Positions 1 to 9,786 of a stretch of 25,524 nucleotides of DNA are shown piece after piece. A program made the position numbers and the translations under genes. Every line of letters starts with the position of its first letter. Position 1 is the first letter of the stretch. Source of the DNA: Chara braunii (lineage: Eukaryota; Streptophyta; Charophyceae; Charales; Characeae); NCBI GenBank assembly GCA_003427395.1, contig BFEA01000024.1:2438393-2463916 (forward strand), read 5' to 3'. The notes under the pieces were generated by a model. It saw only the letters and a program-made list of their open reading frames with translations, was not told where the DNA came from and did no database searches.

Positions 1-2
1 AT

Positions 3-1425
3 GCCCTCAAGCGTTGGCGACATTTCCTCCTTGGTCGGAAAGCATTCCGATGGGTAACGGATAACAATCCGTTGGTATTCTACAAGTCGCAAGACACGAT
101 TAACAGTACCATTGCCCGATGGATGACTTTCATCGACCAGTTTGACTTTTTCCCCGATCACATTCCCGGGAAGTCAAACCGTTTTGCGGACGCCCTCTCA
201 CGGCGACCGGATCTTTGCACTGCAGTGTACTCTACATTCGAGATCGACGACGACTTGCGGGAGAGCTTCATCTGCGGCTATCAAGCCGACCCCCACTTTC
301 GCGACAAGTACGCGAATAGCTCCTCTCCGAATCCGGTGCCTTCGCATTATCGGATCCAAGAGGGCTACTTACTTGTGCATTAACGGGGTAAGGATCTTCT
401 TTGTGTGCCGAGTGATTCACACTTGCGCACACGGCTTCTTGGCGAGTTTCACGATGCGCCCGCCTCCGGATATTTTGGTGTCAACCGAACACTTGGCCGA
501 CTTCGCCAGCGGTTTTATTGGCCCGACCTTCTCAAGGACGCCACCCGCTATTGTGAGTCGTGCGAAGTCTGTCGGCGTTGCAAGTCACGCAACCATCATC
601 CGTTTGGCGAGCTACACCCACTACCAGTTCCCCTCGGGCGACGGGAAGCAATTGCTATGGATATCACCGGTCGCTTCCCGAAGCACAAGACCGGTGTTGA
701 TGGGATCCTCACGGTCGTCGACCGCCTCACCAAGTACGCCATGTTTTTGCCTTGCCGCTATCACGCAAAGGCACCGGAGTTAGCCGAGGTCTTATACACC
801 GGTTGGATTCGCTCCAAGGGCTACCCCAAGGAGATCGTTTGCGACCGGGACACTCGCTTTCTCTCCGACTTTTGGGTCGCCCTCGTCAAGCGATGAGGCT
901 CATCTTTGGAGCCGAGTTCGGCTCGCCACCCGCAAACCAATGGTCAAACGGAAAGGGCGCATCAGACCGCTCAAGTCCTTCTACGCACTCTCATCCGTCC
1001 CGACCAGGTTGATTGGGTTGAGTGCTTGCCAGACGTTGAGTTGGCGTATAACTCATCGATCCATCCGGCTATCGGGATGTCTCCATTCGAGTTTGAGCAT
1101 GGTTCACCCATCTCATCGCCGCTGGACGCCACTTTGTCGCGCACAGCCGAGAGCGACGACCATCTTGCATTCCTTCGTCGCATGCAAGAGCTTCTTGTCA
1201 AGGCACGGGATCAGATGTCGAAGACGCAAATATGGATGAGCCGTTAAGCCAACCGCAATCGCCTTCCTTGCCCGTTCCACGCCGGCGATCTGGTTTGGGT
1301 CTCCGCCGCGGATTTCAGCCTTGAGCAAGACATTTCTCGCAAGCTCCTTTCCAAGTGGATGGGGCCTTGGCGCATTCTCTCTGCAGTTGGTGATGATCCT
1401 GAGGGGCCTTCATTCCGCATCGCGG
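3..1425 (+). pseudogene. Ty3/gypsy pol, RNase H end plus integrase (element P, left half)
   Basis: Seen: one reading frame runs from the window edge to 1425, broken by stops at 381 (TAA), 894 (TGA) and 1245 (TAA). It begins inside RNase H (WRHFLLGRKAFRWVTDNN) and has the usual RNase H end motif FADALSRRP. Next come an H2C2 zinc finger (CESCEVC near 550-575) and an integrase core with a D,D,E triad: AMDITG (660), CDRDTRF (about 840) and the E of NGQTERAH (about 948). A GPY/F-like KWMGPWRIL follows. Known: this domain order (RNase H before integrase) marks Ty3/gypsy; the integrase joins cDNA to host DNA. After SFRIAV at 1425 the homology stops abruptly and resumes at 11060. RT and upstream parts lie outside the window. 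Inference: a dead copy, interrupted by insert X. Confidence 0.93.
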
Positions 1426-1427
1426 TG
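1422..1427. repeat. Left copy of GCGGTG direct repeat flanking insert X
   Basis: GCGGTG at 1422-1427 recurs at 11060-11065. At both places it encodes Ala-Val in the P integrase frame. If the insert starts with TG, the target duplication is 4 bp (GCGG); up to 6 bp is compatible with the sequence. Confidence 0.6.
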
Positions 1428-1940
1428 TCGAGCGCATCGGTCCCGCACAGGGACCCTCCCGGCCGCGTCACGCAGGATTATGCAGGACTTATTGCGGAGA
1501 GCGTTTGCCGCTCCGGCCGAGTGCGCCAGCCGTATCTCTCGCGAGTCCCTACGACAGGACAGAGTCATGTGAGGCACTGATACCTCCACCTGCGGGACCA
1601 CATGCGAAAACTTTTCGTATGCAATTGCAGAGGTGGCCCAGCCGAGGGCGTTTCTCGCTCGCTGTAGCATAGGGGGTACGCGTGGTCGAACGCCCGAAAA
1701 TCGAACCCGTACGCGAATCGCCGTATTGGGGGGCTGAAGTCCCAAACGCCACTCGACGTCGGTCGAGTAGGACGCACTACACACCCACGCGTTACACCAC
1801 AACACTCGCACTTACTTTCCCATAACACCTGGAGCCCCACTCGAAACAAACACCACAATCAATGCCACAACACAACAACTCTTAGTACCTTCAGTATTCG
1901 ACCCATAACTATATACGGCAAGACTCAGATAGGTACCGGG
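1428..1940. other. No gene recognised
   Basis: GC-rich start of insert X. The P reading frame happens to stay open to 1580, but the residues after 1425 no longer resemble an integrase tail. A TAAC/CAC-rich stretch follows at 1780-1880. Nothing else was recognised. Confidence 0.5.
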
Positions 1941-2788
1941 CGCTGAACTTCCGTACAAGAGGCGCGCGAGTGCATGGCCCCCTCATATCGATCATGCGGG
2001 CACATGCAAACATTTGCGCCGATGGGGTACTATGTGGAACTCGTGGCCTCGCGGCCCTTGGTATTCTCAAGGGTCACGTTCGACACTCAAGTGTCGGCTG
2101 ACAGGCGCTTTGAGGGGTAATCTCTCGACGCCAGACAACCGCCATGTGCGGTTGAAGACCACACCCTCTTCTGCATCATGTGCAGAGGGGTTCAGTAGAC
2201 AACTTTAGGGCTGTCGTGGTAGCCGAAATCAAGGGGTTTGACTTTGACGACTACCACGGACTACAACGTCCAACCATGAAAGTTCAAAAGAGAAACCTAT
2301 TCCCACTCGCACTGGTCTAGTGGCCTCCTAAAATGGAAGGGGTAGGCAGGCCCAAACGACGCGTGTGCGGAGGAGGCCCAAAGTCCTACCCGTAGGCTAT
2401 CCAATGTCAGGGGTAGTGAGACCCGTACACGGGCTCCCATAGGTCGACTGGGACTGGTCCTTCGCCCATGTATCGCTTCGCGTTACCACAAACTCGAGTC
2501 TATTGACTGTAGCGTGCTCTTGGTCTCGCCGCCTGACCCATAACTTTTAGTACGAGGAATCGGCGAGTGCTGCGCGCAAGGGCTTAGGATAAGATCGTGC
2601 GAACGCAGTACCCACGCATACCAACTCACCATGCAGCTCTACGTGAGTATCTGCGATGACGGCACATTACATGGTGTCCATACCCAAGTGGCCTATTCTG
2701 AGCCATGGGGTTATTTCCGACGCTCAGGCATTGGCTGAAACGCGCGCTAGGGGGAGGTAATCCTCTAGCGGGCGCAAACCCGGCCTGA

Positions 2789-2846
2789 GGGCCTTTTCGT
2801 CTTCTGCACCCTGAGGTGTCCCAAGGGGTGCAGAGCAAGACGGCCC
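2789..2846. other. Long imperfect hairpin
   Basis: Stem segments are GGGC/GCCC (2789-2792 with 2843-2846), CGTCTT/AAGACG (2798-2803 with 2837-2842) and CTGCACCC/GGGTGCAG (2804-2811 with 2826-2833). The loop is 14 nt and there are small bulges. The fold is symmetrical in principle on either strand. It resembles a short stem-loop precursor, but no function can be assigned. Confidence 0.6.
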
Positions 2847-2854
2847 CTAGGGCA

Positions 2855-2916
2855 GGAAGGAATTTGGAGCGGTGGTGAGTTGTCTGGCGCATCACCAGCG
2901 ACACGCTAGTCCTTCC
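2855..2916. other. Nested inverted repeats forming a second hairpin
   Basis: The outer stem is GGAAGGA (2855-2861) with TCCTTCC (2910-2916). The inner stem is TGGTG (2873-2877) with CACCA (2893-2897). It follows the 2789-2846 hairpin by only 8 nt. Confidence 0.5.
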
Positions 2917-3000
2917 GCCCGGAACTTTTATCGTTTCATAAACTAAAGTTAGACAAAGATACAGAAAAGATCGGCATGCGGTCACACAACCGAGTGAGGG

Positions 3001-4250
3001 CTGTGCGAGCGAGAGCCCAACCACAATATATAAATAAGGGGAAATATCCTTAGTCAAGCAAAGAGTTATGTGATAGTACAGTCTCACAATAGCTACGTGG
3101 CTTGCCCGCCTGAACTCAAAACAACCAAAACATCATACTTGATTAACATGCTCCACACATACCTGTGACCACACACAAGGATCAAACAACAGCACATACA
3201 CTAAAGGGGTCAACTTTTCAGCCTTCTGCAACTCACACCCTGCCTTGTACACAAGCCCAACCTTTTCCCCACCATTCCACAACAAAGATACTCAGCCTTT
3301 AAGAAATGGCCATTTATAAAGAATCTGGGTGAAAAACCCAACAAAACAAAGAACCAGCCAGGGCCAAGGCCTTAGGTTGAGAAGCAGAAAAGGATGAAAG
3401 GTTGAGTCGTATACCGACGAATCGGCAACCGACTTGTTATCAGTGATAACAGAAGAATAGTCAGGCTGACCAAGTCAGACCTTCAATCAATACGCACGAC
3501 CTGCACCACAGCATAGGTCAAAGAGATTCCACTACAGCGTTTAGCCTAAGTAGGGAGTAATCCTCCTAAGTCACATCCCAACTCCTCTACTAAGCTCCTA
3601 CTCAACTTCTGAGAGGTTCAATAACACCTCCCCTACTCAGGGTTGAGTTGCTAAAATTGGTCTAACTGAAAATATTCTAACTCTCCAAATTTTTCAAAAT
3701 TTTGGCAGCGCTTTCCGTAGGAAAAGTGCCTTTTCAGAATTTCTAGGAACCTGAATATGACTAACTCTTTTCAGTTTTGCAGAAATTTCAGCAGCGCTTC
3801 CCGCAGAAAAAGTACGCTGCCAAGATTTATACAAAGCTGAAAGTCAAAGTGCAAAACAAAACTATGCTTGGGGCTAACTCTTGATTCCTGCTTGACAACT
3901 TAGACTCAATATTGGTCCACATGCCCTCTGAATGAGGCCATGAGCCAACGCTGATCCCAACCCCCAGCAGAGTCAGTCCTATCTCATCCCAAGCTTCCCT
4001 CCCATCATTCATCTTACCTACCTATGGCTCCAGCACTCGGCGAGCATCTACAACAACTACTCTATCAAAAGATGTCCCAAGTGAGAGCCCACGAGCATGC
4101 AAGCGCAAACATCTCTCACAATCCCACATGGTTCTTTTCCAGGCCACATAGTTTATTCAAAAACCCTCATTATTCCCTTTTTATCCTTCCTTACATAAGA
4201 CATAGGGGCAACCAACCCTACTTATGTATGTGACTGACCTGCCAGTTTAT
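3001..4250. other. AT-richer non-coding stretch with palindromes; no gene recognised
   Basis: No convincing coding region. Palindromes continue at 3410-3480: CCGA-CGAA-TCGG, then TGTTATCA-G-TGATAACA, then GTCAG-G-CTGAC. A GGAG-TAAT-CCTCC hairpin near 3550-3570 repeats the core of the one near 2750. Two related blocks near 3700-3730 and 3790-3825 each carry GCAGCGCTT followed by an A-rich run and a complementary arm, so they look like a diverged duplication. Confidence 0.45.
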
Positions 4251-4254
4251 ATGA

Positions 4255-5790
4255 CTAGGCCACACCAACTTATGGTGCCCTAGCATGGTAACACAAATAT
4301 ACGTACGCATAAGATCAAACCACGCCAACTTATGGTGTGACCAGTTTCTGCAAAACAACCGACATAAGGCGTATGATCGGGCCGCACCAACTTATCGTGA
4401 GGCTAGTCAGCCTGAACATTCGGCATAGACATAAAACTGAACCTCCCAACTTATGGGGGTCAGCGTCTGCCTAACCAACGACAAAAGGCATATGACTGGA
4501 CATACCAACTTATGTTGTGCCCGACCAGCCCAAACAGTTACATACGGCGTAAAGTCAGGCTACCCAACCCAGCCTAGACAAAGCCACTTGCGCGAACGAC
4601 CGAACAACCCGCAACTTATGCGTTCGCCCAACCCTTCGCAATACAATCATGTTCAACTTTATGGACATAAGGCCTAGAACTTACCACAACAACTTATGTT
4701 GTGATAAACCTTTGTCTGAACAAATGACATAAAGCGTATAACCAGGGCGCACCAACTCATGGTGAGACCTGATCAACCTAAACACTCGACATACACAAAA
4801 GACTGAACCACCTCAACTTATGAGGGACTCAACCTTTGCCTGAAGAACGGCAAAAGGCATATGACCAGACACAACAACTTATGTTGTGCCTGGCCAGCCC
4901 ATACAGTGACATATAGCATATGACTAGGCTACCCAACTTATGGATAGTCTAGCCCTGCCTAAAACAACAACAAGCGCGTGTGACCGAACAGCCCGCAACT
5001 TATGCGTTCGTCCGGCCTCTGCAACACAACTACATCAGATAAATAAGTTTCACAACCAATTTCTTCCTTCAGACGAGTGGTCAGGTCACCTCAACTCATG
5101 AGGATCCCCACCCAGACGCTAGTTATGTTTAGAAAGGGGAAAATATCCAAGCTTTATATAATTCTCTGCTTTGTGTTATCAAGGACATAGGACTGACTAC
5201 CCAACTTATGGATGAGTCCCTGCCCAAAGTTACCACACCATTTTATACTCTTAATCTCCTTACCCCTCTGCTTTGTCTGCTACCGACTTATATGGCTGGA
5301 TCTCCCAACTTATGGCGCCCAGCCTGCCACGAATATACATAATAGGTAATTGTATCACATTATATACTCTGATTCGCTTTAATGATGACGGCTCATGACT
5401 TGACCACACCAACTTATGGTGTGAATAGTCTTTGCCTGAATAATAAAGCATAAAACTGATTCACACCAACTTATGGTGTGGTCAGCCTCAACCTAAACAA
5501 TCGACATAAGGCGTATGACCAGATCTCACCAACTCATGGTGAGACTGGTCAGCCTAAACTTTCGGCATACACATAGGCTAAGCCTCCTCAACTTATGAGG
5601 AGTCCAGTCTCTGCCTGAACAAACGACGAAAGGCATATGACCATACACAACAACTTATGTTGTGTCTGACCAGCCTATACAGTCACATACAACATAGAAC
5701 TAGGCTACCCAACTTATGGGTAGCCTAGCTTGCCAAATAACAAATAACACAAGTGCGATAGACTGAACAACCCGCAACTTATGCGTTCGC
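4255..5790. repeat. Tandem array of about 60-bp units, each a hairpin around CAACTTATG
   Basis: The loop core AACTTAT (sometimes AACTCAT) occurs at 4267, 4327, 4389, 4448, 4507, 4613, 4691, 4754, 4815, 4876, 4935, 4997, 5093, 5203, 5307, 5411, 5468, 5531, 5590, 5652, 5711 and 5776. Decayed units lie near 4565 and 4653. Most spacings are 57-65 bp; about 96-110 bp occurs at 4997-5411. Each core is flanked by complementary arms that differ between units: CACACC/GGTGTG, CTCACC/GGTGAG, CCTCCTC/GAGGAG, CACAAC/GTTGTG, CTACCC/GGGTAG. Several have a second outer stem such as GACCAG/CTGGTC or CTAGG/CCTAG. The linkers share a degenerate CCTGAACAA...GACATAAGGCGTATGACCAG. No protein was seen. Known satellite families were not recognised. 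Confidence 0.9.
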
Positions 5791-5799
5791 CCAGCCTCC

Positions 5800-6440
5800 G
5801 CCACATAATCACAGCTCTTGTGTTGTCTGAGTTCACTCCAATAATCTGATTTACATCAATACATAGTTGTTAATTTACTCTGCAAAACAATGTCCTGAAG
5901 TTAAAGAAGAACAGTTATCTTTTCCAGTCATACTTACAGTCAGGCCAATAGCAATAGGATAATATAGTTTAATGATAGGACCACACGCGTAAATCGAGGG
6001 TTATACCTGAGTGTTCCCTGCCTCCAGAACCCCGCCTGGGCTCCGGAAGAGCTCCCGCAATCGGTGGGGCAACCTCCCACAGAGGCCTTGGCGCGGTCCT
6101 ACGGGTTGCAATCCCGCCTTCCGCCTTCCTCTCGTAGCCTCAGACTAGACTTGGACTGAGAAAGATAGAATTAGGAATGTTCAGTCTCTCGAGATATAGG
6201 GGAGGGCCAACTCAACTCACAATGAGAGGGTCTTGAAGTCTGGATGCGCCTGAGGGCCTCGCAATGATGGCCAATAAAATGCAGCACAGCCGGTCGGGTC
6301 ACATTTGAAACGCCGAGTAATAGTCTCCCGGGGAACCTCCACACTGCAACAATACGCTCCCTTACAAAGTCTGATCTCACTCCCAAAGTCACAGCCTCTC
6401 TCCTCAGCCCAGTCGCGGCCGCACAACAGCGTATAGCAGT
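5800..6440. other. No gene recognised
   Basis: AT-rich to about 5990, then GC-richer. A short inverted repeat, TGGGG/CTCCCA, lies near 6064-6080. The open frames on the minus strand at 6171-6545 show no family motif and I treat them as chance. Confidence 0.4.
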
Positions 6441-7570
6441 CCACAAACGCAGCAGCAGTACTCCGCGGCAGTCAGCAGCAACAGCAGCAGCTGCCAGCAG
6501 TAGCAGCCCTAGTTCGTACACAGTCCACCAGCGTTGTAGCTGCACACAGCGGTATCACGCAGCAGTCGACAGCACGCAGCAGCAGTGTGCAGCCGCCAGC
6601 AGTTGGTCACAGCTTGTGCACAGCCATATGCAGCAGCTGGGCACAATCAACAGTAGCAGCAGCCTTCTGTGTACCTCTAGCAGGAGCAGCCGCCATACAC
6701 CGCGGCGGCTAATAGTAACGGTAGCTGTTACTTGCCTCAACACTTCTCAGCGGCAGTTTGCGGCGGCCCGTATCAGCAGGCAGCAATACACAGCGGTTGG
6801 TAAGTAGTAACGACCGTAGCCAACAGTAGCCACAGTCTGCGCCCAGTCCACAGCGCGGTAGTAGTCAGTTGCAGCGTTCGCCTCTGTTTGCAGCACCCAA
6901 CAGTGCGGAGCGGCTAGCAGTAGCAATCTGCCTCAACGTGCAGGTGCAGTGTGCAGTTGTATAAAGGAGTCAGCAACACCGCCGTCAAGGGAGATATTAA
7001 CGCTGTATTGCCGTAGTGTGCAGCAAGGGGCAGTCCTCAGTTCAACAGTCACCCATAGTAGCGGACCGCGTCGGACTCCTCCTGTATGACAGTGCTCCGC
7101 CAGGAATAGTGCTTGCTTAGCAGTGGTGCCCAGCTGGGGACAGCGCCTCTCACGTCAGTGTACCTGGCTCAGTGGGCGTCAATCTCCTGCTCTTGCTTCT
7201 TAACCTCAGCCGGCGCAGCTAGTGCCCAAAACAGTGCACAGCAAGATGGTGCCGCAATAGCTCAACAATAGCACAACTGCGCACAGACTGTGTGCTGTGG
7301 TATCCCGTCCCAGCAGGAGCAGCAACCCCACTCAAAGGCTTGCCTTTCTCCTTGCCCTGCTGCAAAGTCGTTCCTCCTGGCAAAAGTTTGCTGCTATGTG
7401 GGTGGGAAGACCTTCTTCTAAATAGAACACATACGCTGTGTGCCCTGCCACTGTGTGCAGCAGCGAGCCTAACCAGTAAAGCCCAGCAATAGTCCAGAGT
7501 GAGGTAGAGGTGCAGAGCCCAGCAGTGGGACACATTAGTACAGAGCAAGGGCACAAAGTATACAGTGGAA
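6440..7570. repeat. CAG/CAGCAGT-rich low-complexity region
   Basis: CAG and GCAG words, often as CAGCAGT, CAGTAGCAG or CAGCAGCAG, recur irregularly over about 1.1 kb on the + strand and are densest at 6450-6680. The stretch is broken by stops in all + frames, so it does not encode a continuous polyglutamine protein. It looks like an eroded trinucleotide or heptamer minisatellite; an old Q-rich exon is a less likely alternative. Confidence 0.55.
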
Positions 7571-7987
7571 ACGGTGTGGGCTTGCAACGCCTAGACAGCA
7601 ATACACAGCAGTATCTAGTGAAAGCCTAAGCATGGCTGTTCTACTGCAACCAACAAAAGTGTCAAAATTGTTGTAGTTTACTAGGCAATACACCCGCACA
7701 ACCCCACTGTTCCCGCTAGTTTGCAGCTTGGTGTTGTGGTTCAGCACTTGGTTCATCTCGTACGGTCAGCCATTCCAGGTGAGTACCCCCTTTACTTCCC
7801 CTTTTTTCATTCCTGCTTTAGCCATAACGTAGCCTGTCCCTATGTCCACGTTCATCCGAATCCATCCTCTGTTCCCTCCTTCCCACTTAATATGCAGAAG
7901 GGGAGTGGACTTCCCTCTAAAACACGGCCAAGTACATCAGTACTTCAGAGTAAGTTTTAGGACATGAACAGAAACGAGAAAGGAGGG

Positions 7988-8021
<34 letters not shown>
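7988..8021 (+). repeat. Poly-A tract
   Basis: A run of 34 A residues, followed by a short A-rich ACACAAAAAAA tail. It may be a retroposed poly-A tail or a simple repeat. Confidence 0.9.
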
Positions 8022-8022
<1 letters not shown>

Positions 8023-8155
8023 ACAAAAAAAGCGAGACCAAATCCTCTCCTAGAACCCGAAAAAGTTCATCTATGAATTTGCCCTCATAGCATGGTCAGA
8101 TACAGCTCGACACTACTATCCTTCCCGCTCGTCTTTGCTAGTCCCTCGCGCAGCC

Positions 8156-8159
<4 letters not shown>

Positions 8160-8193
<34 letters not shown>
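8160..8193 (+). repeat. (CT)n microsatellite
   Basis: Uninterrupted CT dinucleotides for about 34 bp. Confidence 0.95.
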
Positions 8194-8196
<3 letters not shown>

Positions 8197-8510
8197 CTTA
8201 GAACAGGCCCACTATTGTATGGGAAGATTCGCTGCCTATAGATGTTACCTCAGATTTACGTAGATCAGATGAGCAAAAACCCAAAAAAAAACAACAACAA
8301 AATAAAAAAAAAAGACAGACAGAATCTTCTCCTAGAGCATGGGAACGTATGCTGCTTTCCTATTATGTACGCAGTCACGCTACTTAAATCTTCCACAAAA
8401 TAACGGTCGGGTGCATCAGTCCACTCGGCTCAGCATAACGGCGAGTAGTAGCTCCTTATCGTAGCAATATTGGTATTGCCCTTCAGACGGGGATCCTTAC
8501 TGATAATCAG

Positions 8511-8583
8511 GTAAGTCCCCGTTCTCTCCCTCCTCCTCTTTCGTCCCTCTCTTGCTCCCTCGTCATCTCCCTACGCATCGCAG
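8511..8583 (+). other. Candidate spliceosomal intron
   Basis: The donor CAG|GTAAGT is a perfect match to the eukaryotic consensus. It is followed by a long C/T-rich tract and ends GCATCGCAG at 8583. The length is 73 nt. The next ATG lies 13 nt past the acceptor. No transcript evidence is available. Confidence 0.4.
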
Positions 8584-8596
8584 CCCCTTGGTCACG

Positions 8597-8962
8597 ATGG
8601 CACCTGGTCGTTCATACGGCCAGGTTCATTTGGTGCTGCCGGGGCGAAGAACTTGGGCGGCAAGCAACACGAAGGGCAACGATATCATGACGAAGAGTGT
8701 GACTCCAACGAACAAGCACCACACTGATTGGCACAACGCCCCCTACTCCACCATCTTGTCCAGCACGCCGAACACCACCGATGGGAACTGGCGCCTATTT
8801 GAGCCTGCCAACCCATTTACTCTTGGCGTATACGAGCAGGATGACAGTGAACACTGCGTTAACGACGATCACACGGGACGTCATTGGTGGAGCGACTTCT
8901 CGTTGCGCCTGCTATCCTTCTCGTTCGTCAGCTGGGCGTACTCCCATCCCCTAAGTGTATGA
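8597..8962 (+). CDS. Unassigned ORF, 121 residues, behind a candidate intron
   Basis: An open frame starts at ATG 8597 (MAPGRSYGQVHLVL) and ends with TGA at 8960-8962. The frame is open upstream to 8552, but I prefer 8597 because it follows the putative 3' splice site at 8583. Composition is balanced, with many W, H, N, D and T residues (DWHNAPYST, DDHTGRHWWSDF) and a C-terminal hydrophobic stretch (LRLLSFSFVSWAYSHPL) that could be a short membrane segment. I recognise no family. It is the only piece of insert X that looks remotely protein-like. It could be a decayed exon of a captured host gene, a remnant Gag, or chance. Confidence 0.3.
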   Translation: MAPGRSYGQVHLVLPGRRTWAASNTKGNDIMTKSVTPTNKHHTDWHNAPYSTILSSTPNTTDGNWRLFEPANPFTLGVYEQDDSEHCVNDDHTGRHWWSDFSLRLLSFSFVSWAYSHPLSV

Positions 8963-9786
8963 GGCTGATTCCTCCGCTAGACCGGGGAAAGATACGTCCG
9001 CATGCTCTTCCGCGCAGCCATTACAGCCTGTAGCGGCCAAATCAGTGGTCGGTTTCAAAATCTACCATGACCATCGTCTTCAGAACGCCTCAAAACCCCA
9101 AAATCGAGCTTTAGTTCGCCCGATTCCGCTCAAAATTGAGCGAGATAGACGATTTTTGCTCCCACCATAGTCACGTTCTGGATACCTCCGCGCAGCTCTG
9201 TTTTCTCACAGCACACAAACCAGCACTCCTTCCCTACATCTGACCACACCAACTGATTCGCAATACTCAAAAAACCCCGTTTCGACTCCTCCCTCACTTA
9301 ATTCCGTCCGGAGATGAGCGAGGTACCCCTTCTTCCATCTCCTCCCTTCTCCGTTTTCGCCATATCCGCGCACTGGTTTCCTCTCATATCTCCCCAACCA
9401 TTCTACCCATCACCAAACCGAGTCCACGAATGGAATCGCCCTGGCCAAAATGTAAAAGGGAGGCCCTTCACTGACTCATGTCCATCGCGGAATGGGCACG
9501 GATCATATCCTTCGTCGTCCTGCCCGTCTCCTTCCCGGCGCTGCTTTCTTCCTTACTCTATGCATGCATCCGGCGCTGAATTCAGTCCGGATTCATTTCC
9601 CCGTTCAATTCTTCTTCTACCTTCGTCCACCACACCCACTGCCTTCTCGCCTGCTGCCCTTCAGCCCGGTTAGTCACCGTGATCCGCCCCTACCACCTCG
9701 ACAGTCACCCTTCTCTCCGCCCCCGCTAATCTGCGCAGCCTCCCCTTCTCTGATCGCATCCATCATAGCAGACGAAGATAGAGCTC
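8963..9786. other. No gene recognised
   Basis: C/T-rich sequence. The open frames here are Ser/Pro-rich products of pyrimidine bias, overlap one another in different frames, and carry no motif. Confidence 0.4.

Larger units (their letters stand above)
1950..3000. repeat. Dense succession of hairpins (non-coding)
   Basis: Adjacent short inverted repeats follow one another. Examples are CCCTTG/CAAGGG near 2057-2075, CGACACT/AGTGTCG near 2083-2098, CAACCGC/GCGGTTG near 2136-2160, CGTGGTAG/CTACCACG near 2212-2268, CTCGCCG/CGGCGAG near 2527-2567, and CGCTAG/CTAGCG around a GAGGTAATCCTC core near 2740-2770. Two larger imperfect hairpins lie at 2789-2846 and 2855-2916. No plausible protein was seen. 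The stems differ in sequence, so this is not a simple tandem repeat. Whether the structures form in RNA or DNA is unknown. Confidence 0.6.
7600..8510. other. Non-coding stretch with homopolymer and microsatellite tracts
   Basis: No gene recognised. CAG|GTGAGT at 7778-7784 followed by a pyrimidine tract and TTTAG ending at 7821 could be a 43-nt intron, but no exon is supported. Two blocks with an A-rich run followed by AATCYTCTCCTAGA, near 8040 and near 8320, look like a diverged duplication. Confidence 0.4.

Noticed and set aside
1428-1580. Continuation of the P integrase frame to a stop at 1580
   Set aside because: Residues after 1425 do not match the tail motifs shared by P-right, M1 and M2; it reads into the insertion.
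2626-3087. 153-codon minus-strand ORF
   Set aside because: It spans the hairpins at 2789-2916; composition follows the palindromes and no motif is seen.
4255-5790. CRISPR array
   Set aside because: Units are near-contiguous repeats with variable stems and a constant loop, not constant repeats with unrelated spacers; the setting is eukaryotic with no cas genes.
6171-6545. 124-codon minus-strand ORF with Leu/Ala-rich start
   Set aside because: Leu/Ala richness comes from CAG repeats read in reverse; no domain.
7779-7821. 43-nt mini-intron
   Set aside because: Splice signals fit, but it is very short and no coding exon is supported on either side.
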